From Ricinus communis (taxonomy: Eukaryota; Streptophyta; Magnoliopsida; Malpighiales; Euphorbiaceae): DNA of 64,000 nucleotides. The position numbers and the translations under genes were made by a program. The first letter of the stretch is position 1. Every line of letters starts with the position of its first letter. Under the pieces are notes generated by a model, which saw nothing but the letters and a program-made list of their open reading frames with translations, had not been told where the DNA came from and made no database searches. Positions 11,822 through 24,126 of this stretch are shown piece after piece. Location of the stretch: the NCBI RefSeq assembly GCF_019578655.1, contig NC_063264.1, positions 21,971,688-22,035,687 of the forward strand. Direction: 5' to 3'.

Positions 11822-13286
11822 TTTTACAGAGAGGAGGAGGAGCTATAGGAGACATGTTTTTGAAGAGATTGAATTTAATGAAGAGAAGTTTGGAGTAGGA
11901 AATGAGAGTATACAGGATGAGGAAGCTGCAAGAGTCAGTATTTGTATCCCACCAAAGAATGCTTTGTTATTGATGAGGTGTAGATCTGATCCTGTTAAAA
12001 TGGCTGCTCTTGCTAATAAATTCTGGGAAGCACCTGCTCCTAATAATGAGAATCAGGAAGCTGACGATAATGATGTAAATGAGGAGAAAGAAGAAGAGAA
12101 GAAGGGCAGTAATATTCATAATAATGTAGAAGTTGGAGATGGTGATGTTGAACTTGGGAAAGTAAAAGCTGATGAAGAAATGGAGCAAACAGAGGATTTG
12201 GTTGAGGAAAAGTTGGTTTCTTGTCAAGCTCATGAAAGTGAAGTCGCTTTTGAGGACCAAGATGGAAAAAATTACCAAGATACAGCAACAGATACTGATG
12301 GTTTAGAAACGACAGCAGATATTGATGAAACAAATTTACTGCAGCAAACAGAATTGGCGCAAGAAACTCTTGCGGGTGTTTCTTCTTCCATTAATGAAGC
12401 AACTGAAGATCCACACAAGTTAAAGATTGAAGAAAATGAAGATAACGATAATCATATGTACGAAGAAAATGAAAATGGATATGAAGATGAAGAAGATAAT
12501 ATCGAGAAGATAAGTTCAGTACGTCTGTCCGTACATCAAGAATCTGAAGAAGCAATCCAAGAATTAAAATCAGCAGCTGAAGAAGAAGAAGAAGAAGAAG
12601 AAGAAGGAGAAGGAGAAGGAGAAGGAGAAGGGCAAGGATTGGCAATTCAAGAATCAAAGGAAGAGAAAGAGACCACAGAAGAAAAGACCTTCAGTCAAGA
12701 ACAGGGAACAGTGACTACCCGTGAAAGATCCGAATCCAAACATGTCGAAGACCCGAAAACCCAAGTAGAAGAAACGGGTACGAAGTCAAAGGAAAGAGAA
12801 AATCAACAACCATTACTACCAGATTGCTTGCTGTTAATGATGTGTGAGCCCAAGCTGTCAATGGAGGTATCCAAGGAAACATGGGTCTGCAGTACGGACT
12901 TCATCAGATGGTTACCAGAACATTCAAGGCCTCCTCAGGTCAAGAAAAGGGACGGTGGAGATCAACCCAAGAAAAGAATCAGCATTGACAATAATCCTCC
13001 TTCAGTGCAGGGTAACCCACCACAGCAGCCACCTAGGTCTTCTTGTTCGTATCCAGCTAAGCCGCCGTCTCGTGCAGCCGGCGCTGAGTCCATGACTACA
13101 GCTATAGAGAGGAAGCTGGTTGGAACCACCAAGGCGTATGAGCCATTTGTTCTTACTCGATGCAAGTCAGAGCCGATGAGGTCCGCCGCCAAGCTTGCAC
13201 CTGAGCCTTGTTTCTGGAAAAACAGGCAGCTCGAGCCGCATCGTCCGGCTACACTCGGGGTAGGCGCGGCTGGGGTTGGGTTTTAA
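10977..13286 (+). CDS. Single-exon plant protein of unknown function, acidic, with RC(K/R)S(D/E)P motifs
   Basis: This is an intact 769-codon reading frame from ATG 10977 (in a good AAATGG context, after a CT-rich leader) to TAA 13284-13286. The N-terminus is Ser/Asn-rich, then comes a basic region with GQVRVKTKKQGRKMRSSRSQ (residues about 112-131). A conserved-looking block includes LTICEALRAFGAEFNCFLPC (about 190-209). After it come a Gly run (about 225), Glu runs (about 265-285 and 535-550) and a long acidic disordered middle. Two similar motifs, LLMRCRSDPVKMAALANKFW (about 329-350) and LTRCKSEPMRSAAKLAPEPC (about 725-745), suggest a repeated short functional unit; LLMMCEPKLSMEV (about 620) looks like a third. 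There is no signal peptide or membrane segment. I take it to be a conserved plant protein, possibly nuclear, but do not recognise a named family. Its codon quality and lack of breaks argue it is real. Confidence 0.85.
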
Positions 13287-16200
13287 TTGGGGAGTTAGAC
13301 TTTTTAGAAGAAAATACAAGGCGTGGTAAAGTTTGTACTAGTAAAACTGTAGTTTTTGTAGTCTGTTTCATAGTGATTTTACTGCTGTGGCATCCTTGTA
13401 AATCTTATTTTCGTTATATTTTTAGCAAATTTTTTTATCTTTATTTAATTATCTATGTCTCCAAACCCGGTCATGATTTCCATCCGGCTCATAGGTCAAA
13501 AGGTTCAACTAAGATCAAATATTATAATAAAATTAAAATTTAGCGTAATATTTCTTTTAAAAATCTAAAAGATGAAATTATCATAAATTGGACAATAACA
13601 TTTTTTATAAATTAAAATTTAAAATTTTGTACAGATAATGTTATCTAACAATATAGAAAATGAATATTTAAAAATAATTTTTGTAATAAAAATATTAGTA
13701 ATATTAATTTAACTCATCAGTTAATGCATATTTATTGTAACTGAAGCCTAAGTTTCAAATTCTAATTTATAATATTTAAAATTTATTGTTAGAGTGGACT
13801 TATTTAACCTGTGATTAAGTTATTGGATTCCCTCCGCTTGGATTATCAATTTTTAAATAAATTAGTGTAAAAATAAAATTTAGGACCGACCGAACTGAAA
13901 TATGATCTAATTTACCGTTGAACCAGCGGAGCGAAGCCATATTTAATAATTATGGTTTTTGAAGCGTACGAGCTTTAAGATTTGGAATATGTAAGGGCAG
14001 TGGTGATCAATGTATTAAGCAGATTTGGCATGGGGAAAATTGGATGTAAATGATGAAGAGGCTCAAGCAAGCATGTTACTGGTGGGACAGAGGAAATTGA
14101 CAGTTAAACATATTTGATGTTGAAATCATGTAAAGCTATAAATGGTATTATTATTGATCAGGTTGTTTTGGGTTTATCTTGTCAAAAATTTGACCCACCA
14201 TGCTCCCCTTCTTTGTTTTGCTCTATAAAAGATCAGATGTATTAGCATACAAAACTGATTTTTAAACTTTCTGATAATTGAGTATTATTGAGTTTTGTAG
14301 ATAACATATGAATGTATTTTGTGAAGTGATTGTTTGAATTAGGCTTTGTGTACTTTGGCATAGGTACAAAGCTAATTGCCATGTGCCACTATATTGTAAG
14401 TTTTGGATGGAGGGATTTTAAGGTTGGACAGTGAAATTAATAGATTTTATTATTTGGACTGTATACAAGATTCATGAATTGATAAGATAATATTAAAATA
14501 TTATAACAAACTAAAGAATTTGAGATGATGAATTTGTATGGATTTTAGCTAAAATTTATGAAATTTGGGAAGGACTGTGATCAAGTTCCAAAGAAAAGAG
14601 AATTTAATAAGAGTGGAGGGTGGGTGGGTTATCATCTTTAGCAGAGAGCATAAGGTTTTTCCAGCTTTTCCAGGGCAAGATTTTTCTTTTAGGCAATGGT
14701 GGCATTCTTTGTTGTTTTCTTTATGGAGAGAGAGAGAGAGAGGGATAAATTGCCAGAGTGTCAGAGATGAATGAAAATAAAAGCTTTGTACCTCTGTCTC
14801 AAAATCAAAATCAAATGGGAAATTATATATATATATATATTATAATGGAATGGTGCTCTACAGCCCTAAATTTCTGCAGTTTCTCATTGTCCTTATTATG
14901 TGTTTTTTTCAGGTTGTGGATCCAACTTTTATTTTTTTTTTATTTTCTTTTTTTGTGGGCAGACTTCCTAAAGAAACCCTGCTTGCATTTACATGCTTAA
15001 AGCTTTTAGATTAGAGGTGCTCTTGCCTTTCCTTGTCCCCCCCAATTTTCAAAAAAACAAAAATAAAAATTAATTTAAAATTTTATGTGATTAAATTTAT
15101 ATAAAATTAATTCTAATAAAATGGATAATATTTTTTTTAAAGAATTTTATTTTAATAAATTAATATATTTTATAATACTAAAATGTATTTTTAAATTTTA
15201 TTATTTATATTTTATTGAGATGAACTATATTTTTTTAAAAATTCCAACCAAATAATATATATTAAAATATTTATAAAATATTATGTTTGTTAAGTATATT
15301 ATTTTGTATAATTTTAGAATTTCCCTTATGATGTATTACTATCTTCCCTCCAAGTATGAAATAATATAAATAATAGATTCTTATGTTTTTAAATGTACTA
15401 AATTATTCTATTAATCCCATCATCAACAAATAAATTAAACAAAATATATTATAGTTATGAATAAACTACTTAAAAAACTTCAATAAAATAAATAAACATA
15501 ATAAAACTTTTGAACAAAGAACTTTAATATTTCTTAAAAAAGCATCATAAATATATTATGAAAAGATTATTTTTAAAAAAATTGAAAACAAGCAGCATAA
15601 AATACAGAAGAATAAAATAAATAAGAAATAAATAAAGTGTAAAGCATATATATGTATATGCATAAAATGTTGTTATATATTTTATAGATTTAATGAATAA
15701 TTTCATCTCAAACAAATCTGAAAGCTATGTTTTATAAAAAGATTGAATATTAATTTTATTTTTATTTTGATAAATGATCAATTGCCAATATTAAACTATT
15801 TTATCTCATTATATTTTCATTAAAGTTTTATATTATTAATAAAAGATATTTTATTTTATTGAATAATTATTTTTTTTATATTTTTAGAACTATCCAACTG
15901 CACTATCTTAATAATTATTAAATAAAAAATATTGAAATAAAATCTCCATATTAATCAATAAAAAATATGAAACAAATAAATGTGTTAATTTTAATAATTT
16001 TTTTAAAATTTTTAATCGTGTACATATAATACTTAACTAGTAATTGGAAAAAAACAATAAAAAAAAGGTATAAGAAGAGATGAATTTTAAAATTTCGTGA
16101 TAAAAATGAACAAAAGATTAACATAAAGTATTGAATAGTAAATAAATACTAAAAGATTAAACGAGATTTTCTTCTATTTTGCTTGATAACCTCGATTTCA

Positions 16201-16819
16201 CTAAAAATAAAATAATAATGAATTTTTTAAATTCAAAATATCTTAAAATCTTTATCTATATAACATACAATATAAACTTACAATAAGATATAACAATACC
16301 ACTTAACTTCATATGTAGAGCCATTGATATAATATTTAGCGTAATATAAAAGAAAATATTTTTTATTTGAAGTAATTTCTTTATGATAATCCTATTAATG
16401 TGGTATTATAATAATATACACATGAAATAATGGATCAATAGAATAAAATTGAAAGTATCTTATCTTATTCTTCTGACCTATTGTCTTCAATTTTTGTAAA
16501 AAAATGTATTGAGCTATTTGGATGCCCTTATATATAGCGTGATATAATGACTCATAACTCACTTATAGGATTAGGAATGAATATGAATCATAATAGGATT
16601 ATAATGAAATTAGATTAATTACTAATTAATTCTAATAAAATTAAAGAAGTATTAAATTAAATTAATTACAATATTAACTTGAGTTAATAAATTTTTCTAT
16701 TAAAATCATTAGTAACACACATAAACTCTTCAAATATCATAATAGAAAAATATGCATAAATTATACACATTAGTGATGTCATTTTTATAGGTCCTTCAAG
16801 TGCAATTATTAATGACTTC
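13287..16819. other. Intergenic, AT-rich, no supported gene
   Basis: The first 150 bases are probably the 3' UTR of the upstream gene (TTGTAAATC and T-rich tract near 13400-13440). The remainder has no coding signal: the ORFs at 14565-15000 are low complexity and contain a TA run (14826-14842) and a GA run (14726-14742). From about 15050 to 16780 the sequence is extremely AT-rich, with no feature I can name. Confidence 0.6.
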
Positions 16820-17990
16820 ATGAACAATTTGAATTATGAGGTTTTTGTTTGAGATATTAGTCCCTTGTTGTATTTTCTTGGTGTTGAGGTAGCTCAATCG
16901 AACGGTATTTTACTAAGTCCAAAAAATTATATGACTTGTTAGTCAAGACCAACATGCTTAATGCTAAAGCATGTCTCACTCCTGCTTTAACTAGAGATTC
17001 AAGATTAGTTTTTGATGATGGAGAATTATATAGGCAGGCTGTAGAGGCTCTATAATATGCGATTATCACCTTCATAATGAACTACTTATGTCATTTTATG
17101 CATAATCCTGGAAAGCTCATCAAATGGCGGTCAAGTAGCTATTCGTTACATTGGTCATGCAATCATGTCCTTTTCCTTCTCTAATAATGATTAAGGTAGT
17201 TGTTTGGATGATCAATGATCCACTAGTCATTGTGCCATTAATTTAGAAAAATCTTTGATTTCTTAGTGATGCATACTTGCCTGAAGAGATCGCCCCACGT
17301 TCTAGTCTTTCTACCGATGTATAGATCAGCCATATCGAAAGCTGAACTCAAGAGTTAGAGATTTACTCCAACACAACCTAGTTTCTTTTTATAGACGTGA
17401 GGAATAACGCTTACTCTTATTGTTGTTATTCAGTGAATGAAGGACTCTCTTCCACTTAGGATAAGCTTTATCTCCTATTATAAAGGAGATATAATCTAAG
17501 TAAACTACTCCATCTTAAGGCCCATAAATACAGGTATTGCACAACGAGAAAAGGTAATGCTATTACAACCCTTCAAACACTTATATTTTTTGCCTTCATC
17601 AAACACTAACTTGACTGTGGGAGTGGTTTCCTAGACAAACACTTGACGCCATAACCTGTTGTTTTGCAGGATTATGTTAAGAGCAGTTCGACCGTATAAA
17701 TTGATATACATATTGGTATTTTCTACCATGTATCACTTAGAATGCAAAGAAATAACCTAATCTTCAATGGAGAGTGAATATAAAACATTAGCAATACAAC
17801 AACTGAGCTTTTTGGGTGCAAAGTTCTTCCTTTTTCTTTTTTCTTAAGTAAATAATAAGGTCACCATTTTTCTACTTGGCTTCTTGCAATAAATCCTATA
17901 CATTTAGAAGCTATTCATTTGGGTTCAATGAAATTTGGAAGTCAAAGTAGCTGTTCCAATTACATCTATTTCTCGATTTCATTTTTTTTA
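16820..17990 (+). pseudogene. Decayed Ty1/copia RT-RNase H remnant
   Basis: Reading the plus strand with several frame changes gives a recognisable copia RT/RNase H region. There is a YFLGVEVAQSNGILLS-type motif at about 16870-16920, then a match to the CLTP region, FMHNPGKLIKW near 17097-17123, a CLDD-STS motif (about 17205-17235), NLISWNAKKQP spanning the solo LTR insertion, and an EAEY/AELFG-like stretch near 17770-17810. The minus-strand ORF at 16857-17075 is its shadow. Stops and shifts are numerous, so this is an old fragment with no LTRs of its own. A 469 bp solo LTR with its duplication interrupts it at 17267-17735. Confidence 0.75.
17262..17740. mobile_element. Solo LTR (17267-17735) with TSD CTTAG
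   Basis: The sequence starts TGATGCATAC and ends ATGTATCA, giving the inverted terminal bases TGAT/ATCA, and is flanked on both sides by CTTAG (17262-17266 and 17736-17740). At 469 bp with no coding content it is a solo LTR. Removing it with one CTTAG restores the copia reading NLISWNAKKQ, which confirms the borders. The orientation of the LTR is not determined. Confidence 0.85.
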
Positions 17991-20300
17991 ATATTATTGA
18001 GATTCATAATCTAAGAATAATCACTCTTGAAAGGTCTCACTATAAATAATGCTTGCTATTTGAAAACCATGGTTTGCAGTGGTATGGAATAGCCGTGTGA
18101 GGTGGCTATAGTTTCTGGTATTTCTAGCTTTACTTTACACATTGATGTGAGCTAGCCATATGCTTCACATGTGAGTCTGGCTACCTTTTGCCCATTTTTG
18201 CATAAAATGAGTACGGTGTTTTTTCTCGTGTACTCCCCGTGTGACATTAACTAACTTTTGCCAGTTTTTTTTGAATTCTTTCCCTCTTTTCACACAGTTG
18301 TATGAGCTAATCCTGTGCTCCCCATGTAGATCTCTTAAGTTTCTGCCAACAATTACCTATACTAGAGAAATGTCACACAATAGGTTGGACTTCTCATGTG
18401 CTCCTAATGTGAATCTGTCTTGCACTTTTCTGTGAAAATTCTCTAACTCCTGAATCTACACAGCAAAACTAAATACCTCATGCATCATCTTCAATCAAAT
18501 TGAACTAACACAATAGACTAAACAAAAAAGAACATAAAACATGATTAAGAAAAAGAAAGAAAATAAAGGAAAAATCACAAGAAATTTAAAGAAATTGGTA
18601 GGTTGCCTCACCAAGCGCTTCTTTAATGTTATATAAGCTAGACGTTAGGATGATATCTCATCATGATTCAATCTGTACAAAATATATTACGGTTCATCAA
18701 CACCTAAATAGTAATAGAATTAGTTTTAACAAACTGAAAAAAAGGGAGAAGATAAAAAGAAAAAAAAATCTCAAACTATTCATAATTGAAAAGCTAAGAA
18801 AACCCTCCACTTTGATTCTTCAAACCTTAAAGACAATCCATAGGTTTTTATTTTTTCCCCTTCAAAGTCTTGATAAAAAACCTTTAAAATCTTTAAAAAC
18901 AATGTTCGAAGCTATTCTCTTTCTAAAACTTATGTAAAAAGGTGAATATCCCAAAAATAAAACATAAAATTCCTTACATAATTAAGTAAAGATACCACCA
19001 CACGGCGGCCATACACGAGTGTACATGGATGTGTGGCATGAATTAAGTTACAAATCTTGAATTCTTGAATTCTTGACTAGGTTACACATGCATGGCACAT
19101 ATGGGTGTAAGCTTCCCGTGTGAAATTCTAGAATCTCTGCATTCCTCTGCCTAATCTGCATATGACTCACACGACCAAGCCACACGGGGGTGTAGACTAC
19201 CTGCGTAAGTCTGCTGAGTTTCTACCATCTTCAAATTGAACTCCTTATTTTGGCATAGGGGTGTGGACTTCCTATGTGATCACTATAACTTGTTTTTTTC
19301 TCATACTCTTCGCTCGTTTCTTATGCTTTCCAATTCCTTTTTGCTTCTTAACATGAATTAACATAAGATTGCCGAAAAGAACTAAAATACATACTGATCA
19401 AACACATAAAACTCAATTGGAAGTGTAAGTCAATATAAAATAAGGTACAAGAGTAAGTGCTTTTAGTACTTATCACTAAAATAACCTCACATTCTTTTTC
19501 TGCTCCAAAACTCACCTATCAATACCAAAACAATCCACTCTATCTTCCCAATCTTTTTACCTAAGCTTAATATAAATACAATATAAATCCAGGTTAAGAA
19601 GCAAAGCACAAAAAAAAAAAATATCCACCACCATCATCATTTGCAACAAAGAAATAAATCAAATGAACAAAACCTAAGAGAAATAAAGAGCAAAAATAGA
19701 GATAAAAAGCTAATATGGTAAATTGGTAAAATTAAACTATCAGGCAACAAATGACAATAGCATATTCAAGCTAAAATTTATTGAAGCATGTTTCTAATAA
19801 TCAATTAGCAAATACATCTCCTTCTTGCAAGAGATTTTATAAGCTAAAATTATATTAAACTCAAAAACTCATTTCTTAAAAATATAATCCAATATCAAAA
19901 AAGCACAACTTATACAATTCATTGAATTCCAACAACAAATAATTTTAACAATTTGTCTTTCTTTTCGTGTTATTTTTCAATTACCACAACTCATTCAATT
20001 CATGAGACCTTCATTCAGTCTATTGAAACCTATTAGTAGCTTAATCTTCTTCTATTATTCTTTGATGTTACTTCTTTATTGTTTGATTAAATTATTCTAT
20101 TTCTTTAGTGTTGCATATATTCCCAAATATGATGCCAACATAAATAATGAAAATTGTCACTTGGTGTTGACAATGAGCTCAACAAATATGATGCATCTTT
20201 CTGGTTCAGGATCAAGAAGTGGTTGTGGGGGTGGAGCTAGGTTTCATCATGCTTAGGAGTGTTCGTGAGTCAGGTTGATCGGTTTAACCCAAATTCTATT
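17991..20300. other. Degenerate retroelement-like non-coding DNA
   Basis: No gene is supported. Stretches around 18080-18420 and 18990-19290 carry repeated CACACGG/CCGTGTG words, and 18597-18650 (GGTTGCCTCACCAAGCGCTT onward) resembles a non-coding motif common downstream of the polyprotein in plant Ty3 retrotransposons; I give this as an impression rather than a match. ORFs up to 103 codons here are low complexity. The stretch 19440-20260 is ordinary AT-rich DNA. Confidence 0.35.
20296..20300. repeat. Target-site duplication CTATT, left copy
   Basis: CTATT precedes the left LTR end (GGTCATGACC, a decayed TGTCACGACC) and recurs at 28910-28914, defining one complete insertion. Confidence 0.9.
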
Positions 20301-22634
20301 GGTCATGACCCCATCCGTGGGCCCGTGACCGGCACTAGGGAATGGGTAGGCGTAAGGCCACCAAATCCCGTAGTAAGCCTGACACCCACTAACTCAATCA
20401 AATCTCATCTCAAATTAATATTATTAAAGCCATAAATTATCTTAACATTAAATCTACACAATTGAATCGGTCAACCAGAAGAATTAGGCGAGACCCGAAA
20501 CTACAGAAAATTTTCACTGATACCTCTACTATTACTACTGCGAAAAATCTAAGATTTTTACAATTTGACATACCAACCCAAACACCACCCGATGATGAAG
20601 AAGTCGGGTTATTGAGTAAGAGTCGTGGGAAGACTGACAGTCACGAATCTGAAAAACAGTAAATGGAGACTGTCAGTCTCGAGAGTGAGCTAAAATCATA
20701 TATCTAAAACAGTTTCAAACATCTCAATATCACATTCATTTAATTTTAAAATAATTAATAAATCACGCAAACCATACGTGTCATGTTAAAACATATGTGT
20801 CATGCCATGCTTAAATAAAAATTATTCCACATGCAACAGGACAGAGTACTTCAGTAGAACCCTAATCCCAACTCAACATCTCGATCAATTTCAAAACTTA
20901 CGTCCCGACTAAGCTCAACTCTAATATCTCAACTCTCTCATTTCAACAGGACTGGCGCCTAGAGAGCAAAGCTCGATCAAGGACCTTACCTCCAGTCTGG
21001 TCACTTATATTTTAACTCTCTCATTCCAACAGGATTGGCGCCTAGAGAGCAAGCTCGATCAGGGACCTTACCTCTAGTCTGGTCACTTATATCTCAACTC
21101 TCTCATTCCAATAGGACTGGTGCCCAGAGAGCAAAGGTCGATCAGGGACCTTACCTCCAGCCTGGTCACTTATATCTCAACTCTCTCATTCCAACAGGAC
21201 TGGCGCCCAGAGAGCAAGCTCGATCAGGGACCTTACCTCCAGCCTGGTCACTTATATCTCAACTCTTTCATTCCAACAGGACTGGCGCCCAGAGAGCAAG
21301 CTCGATCAGGGACCTTACCTCCAGCCTGGTCACTTATATCTCAACTCTTTCATTCCAACAGGACTGGCGCCCAGAGAGCAAACTCGATCAGGGACCTTAC
21401 CTCAAGCCTGGTCACTTATATCTCAACTCTCTCATTCCAACAGGACTGGCGCCCAGAGAGCAAGCTCGATCAGGGTCACTTATATCTCAACTCTCTCATT
21501 CCAACAGGACTGGCGCCCAGAGAGCAAGCTCGATCAGGGACCTTACCTCCAGCCTGGTCACTTATATCTCAACTCTCTCATTCCAACAGGACTGGCGCCT
21601 AGAGAGCAAGCTCGATCAGGGACCTCCATTTTCTCTCTCCACCGTGAACCTCCGTTTCCAGCCACCATTGTCGACACCGCCGCCGCCAAAATAAAGGCAA
21701 GGCTGAGAGGAGTCGATCGCGCAGTGGCAAGGAAGTCTTGGCCGGCTTCCTTTCCTCCGCCTGTCGCCGCCGCACTCACCGCCAACGACGCTACGACGGC
21801 GCCACCGGTATGCCGGACGACCGCAACCGACTCCCGCACGCCTCTCTCTCCCTTCTTCCCCGATTTTCTTTCTCTCCCCCGACACTCTCTTCTTTCCTTT
21901 CTTTCAATATCGACATTAGACCCCCAAACTTTTTCTTATTACCATTTGGTCTCTTAACCTTCTTAATTACTTACAATTTCATCCAGCAGAACTCCAATTT
22001 AACCCCTAAACTTTCTTTTAGCCTTCAATTAAGCCCCTAACTAATTAATTTGGGTCAAATCAGAATTATTGAAAATACATAATTACATAAATACTCCTGG
22101 CCGACATACATATTTATGAAAATACCAAACTCACAAATTTCCATTAAAATCCCATAAAAATAAAATTATCCTTTTAATCCTTGTTCCAAAATAAATTTCC
22201 AATTTAGTCCTAACACACAATTAAATTAAATAACCAATTTGCTAGATATTTTCTAACTTAAAATTAAATACCACTAGCTAATTAAAATACCAATTTCTCC
22301 AAAATTCTTTTATAAAAACATCCTTTACAATTTCTACCATAATTTTTCAATATATAATTTTATTTATATATATGCTATATATATATATATATATTTGGGA
22401 AAAATTTGAATAACCAAAATATAATTATTTCTCAATAATTTACTTAATTAATTTCTTAAAAGTTCAAACTAATAGGATATAGAAAGAATGACTCCTTTAT
22501 TAGTCTAATATTAAAATTCAAAATTTGCATTTAAATCATTCCAACTAGACCAAATAAAGATAAAATAAAATTAATTTAAAAAAAAACTTATTATTAATAT
22601 AATTATTATTAAATATAAAATTTCGGATATTATA
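20301..22634 (-). repeat. 3' LTR (left), 2334 bp, internally deleted
   Basis: It ends TATTATA where the intact family has TATTACA. Compared with the right LTR it passes directly from the 82 bp array (ends about 21625) to CTCCATTTTCTCTCTCCAC, which lies at about 27854 in the other LTR. About 1.15 kb is therefore missing, probably by slippage at the shared CTCC. Confidence 0.88.
20940..21630. repeat. 82 bp tandem array in the left LTR (about 9 units)
   Basis: Each unit carries TTCCAACAGGACTGGCGCC, AGAGAGCAAGCTCGATCAGG, GACCTTACCTCCAGCCTGG and TCACTTATATCTCAACTC. Units start about every 82-84 bases (GGACTGG near 20948, 21032, 21115, 21199, 21281, 21363, 21445, 21508, 21590), and one is shortened to 63 bases. 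GAGC-AA-GCTC in each unit can pair with itself. The long plus-strand ORFs here (to 219 codons) exist only because the unit has no stops in any frame. Confidence 0.93.
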
Positions 22635-22646
22635 TTCTCCCTCCTT
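22635..22646 (-). other. Polypurine tract
   Basis: AAGGAGGGAGAA on the minus strand lies directly before the 3' LTR, the expected plus-strand primer position for this element. Confidence 0.8.
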
Positions 22647-24114
22647 AACAAAAATTCGTCCTCGAATTTTAAAAGAAAAGGGGCTTCACTCAAGACTGAA
22701 ACTAATTAGGAACCTCTCATCTCCACTCGGCTTCTCGAGAACTTTTCCTCGGCAGAAATAAACTCAATCACAAAACTAATCGACAAAACCCTTAAGCAAA
22801 ACTGGCGAACCTGAGAATCTGCGATCCTGACTTACTGCTCCTCGGAAATCAAAACTTCACTTACTTCCATATACTGGGGGTCTAACACGGGCAAGGATCG
22901 AAAATACACTTCCTCAGCCTAGACCTACGAACCACTGGATTTAACTTTAGAGAACATTACTTGGTGGCAAGTCCAACTTACGTGCCACTTCACCAACCTG
23001 CCGACAAAACCAAAGGTTCTACACAAGAAGGGCCAACTCTGATCCTGCCAAAAATCCACTCACCATATTTCCTTCCTAATGACGTGGCCCTTGCACGCAC
23101 AGGAAAAAAAATCCTTAACATCCACATCACATCATCCTCGACATATCATCCATCTGGCCACGATAACCGACACAAGACCACGCCATCCTGACACGAAATT
23201 CCTTTTCAACTAAAATCCAGAAGCCTCCTTTATAATCCAACGTGGGGCCTACAACACCACAAACTTACTCTCACAACAACTCAGCTCGTCATCCAGAGAA
23301 TTCTCAAGCTAACATAATTTACTTGAAAGATTTACTTATTTATTTACCTCATAATCATCACTGATAAAAGCTTTATTATATTGAAAAAATACTTTTGTAA
23401 AATCATAAAATCTCTAGCCATTTTTCTTTATATAAAATTCTACAACATCGCACACCATGGTGATGATGCCCCTATCACCAAGGGTTGCAATGCACGATGT
23501 ATGATGCATGCCCTAAAATGAAATTGTGCATGCCTACAGTGAAATGTCATAATGAATTCTTTCGGGACTGGGCGCAATATTGTATTTTAAAAACACTTGT
23601 TCTACTTAAAAAAAATAAATAGTGTTCGCTTGAGTTTCTCTGGATTCCGAGCGTCCGAAAATGCTCCTACCTCCTTTCTTAAGCTTCTTACAACCACAGA
23701 ACTTAACCATATATGCTCTGACCTCTGCTCGACCTTCCACGCACTAACTTCGGCGCTACTCATTAAGGCGATACCTGATGCGATGACAAGACAGTTCATG
23801 ACAAGACCGCAACTACGCTAAGCACTAATACTGACTGCGGTGCCCACCATCAAAACAACAATTGAAGCATCCAAGGGCCAAACTACACTAATCATTAGGA
23901 GAAAGCGGCACGAGTCTACCGTGCTTCAGATCTTCCCATCGCTACAATGCTCATTCTCAACACAGCATCAAAGATAAGCTCATGGAAAAAGAATGACAAA
24001 CTCTCGAACAGTGAAGGCTGAGACACTAGAGTCAATGAAAACAACAAGACAGACTTGATCATAGCTCCGCAGTACCAAGAATCTTAGCCTAGGTCAAAGG
24101 AAATCTAAACCTAA
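22647..24114 (-). other. Internal region of the LTR element, no coding capacity
   Basis: The stretch is of mixed composition with no recognisable gag, protease, RT or integrase motif in any frame. The only ORFs are 65-76 codons (22961-23191, 23597-23821 and their reverse). It may serve packaging and priming only. Confidence 0.7.
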
Positions 24115-24126
24115 GCTCTGATACCA
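24115..24126 (-). other. Primer-binding site for tRNA-iMet
   Basis: TGGTATCAGAGC on the minus strand is complementary to the 3' end of plant initiator Met-tRNA. It sits 4 bases inside the 5' LTR border and fixes the orientation of the element. Confidence 0.9.

Noticed and set aside
12391..12657. Leucine-rich 88-codon ORF on the minus strand
   Set aside because: It is the antisense of the Glu-rich coding tract of the gene at 10977-13286.
20263..20295. Possible hAT-type end (AGGAGTGTTCGTGAGTCAGG) before the LTR element
   Set aside because: No matching inverted end with an 8 bp duplication was found downstream; the best candidate near 35615 does not share flanks.
20940..21630. CRISPR-like array
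   Set aside because: Repeats are contiguous without unique spacers, and the host is a plant.
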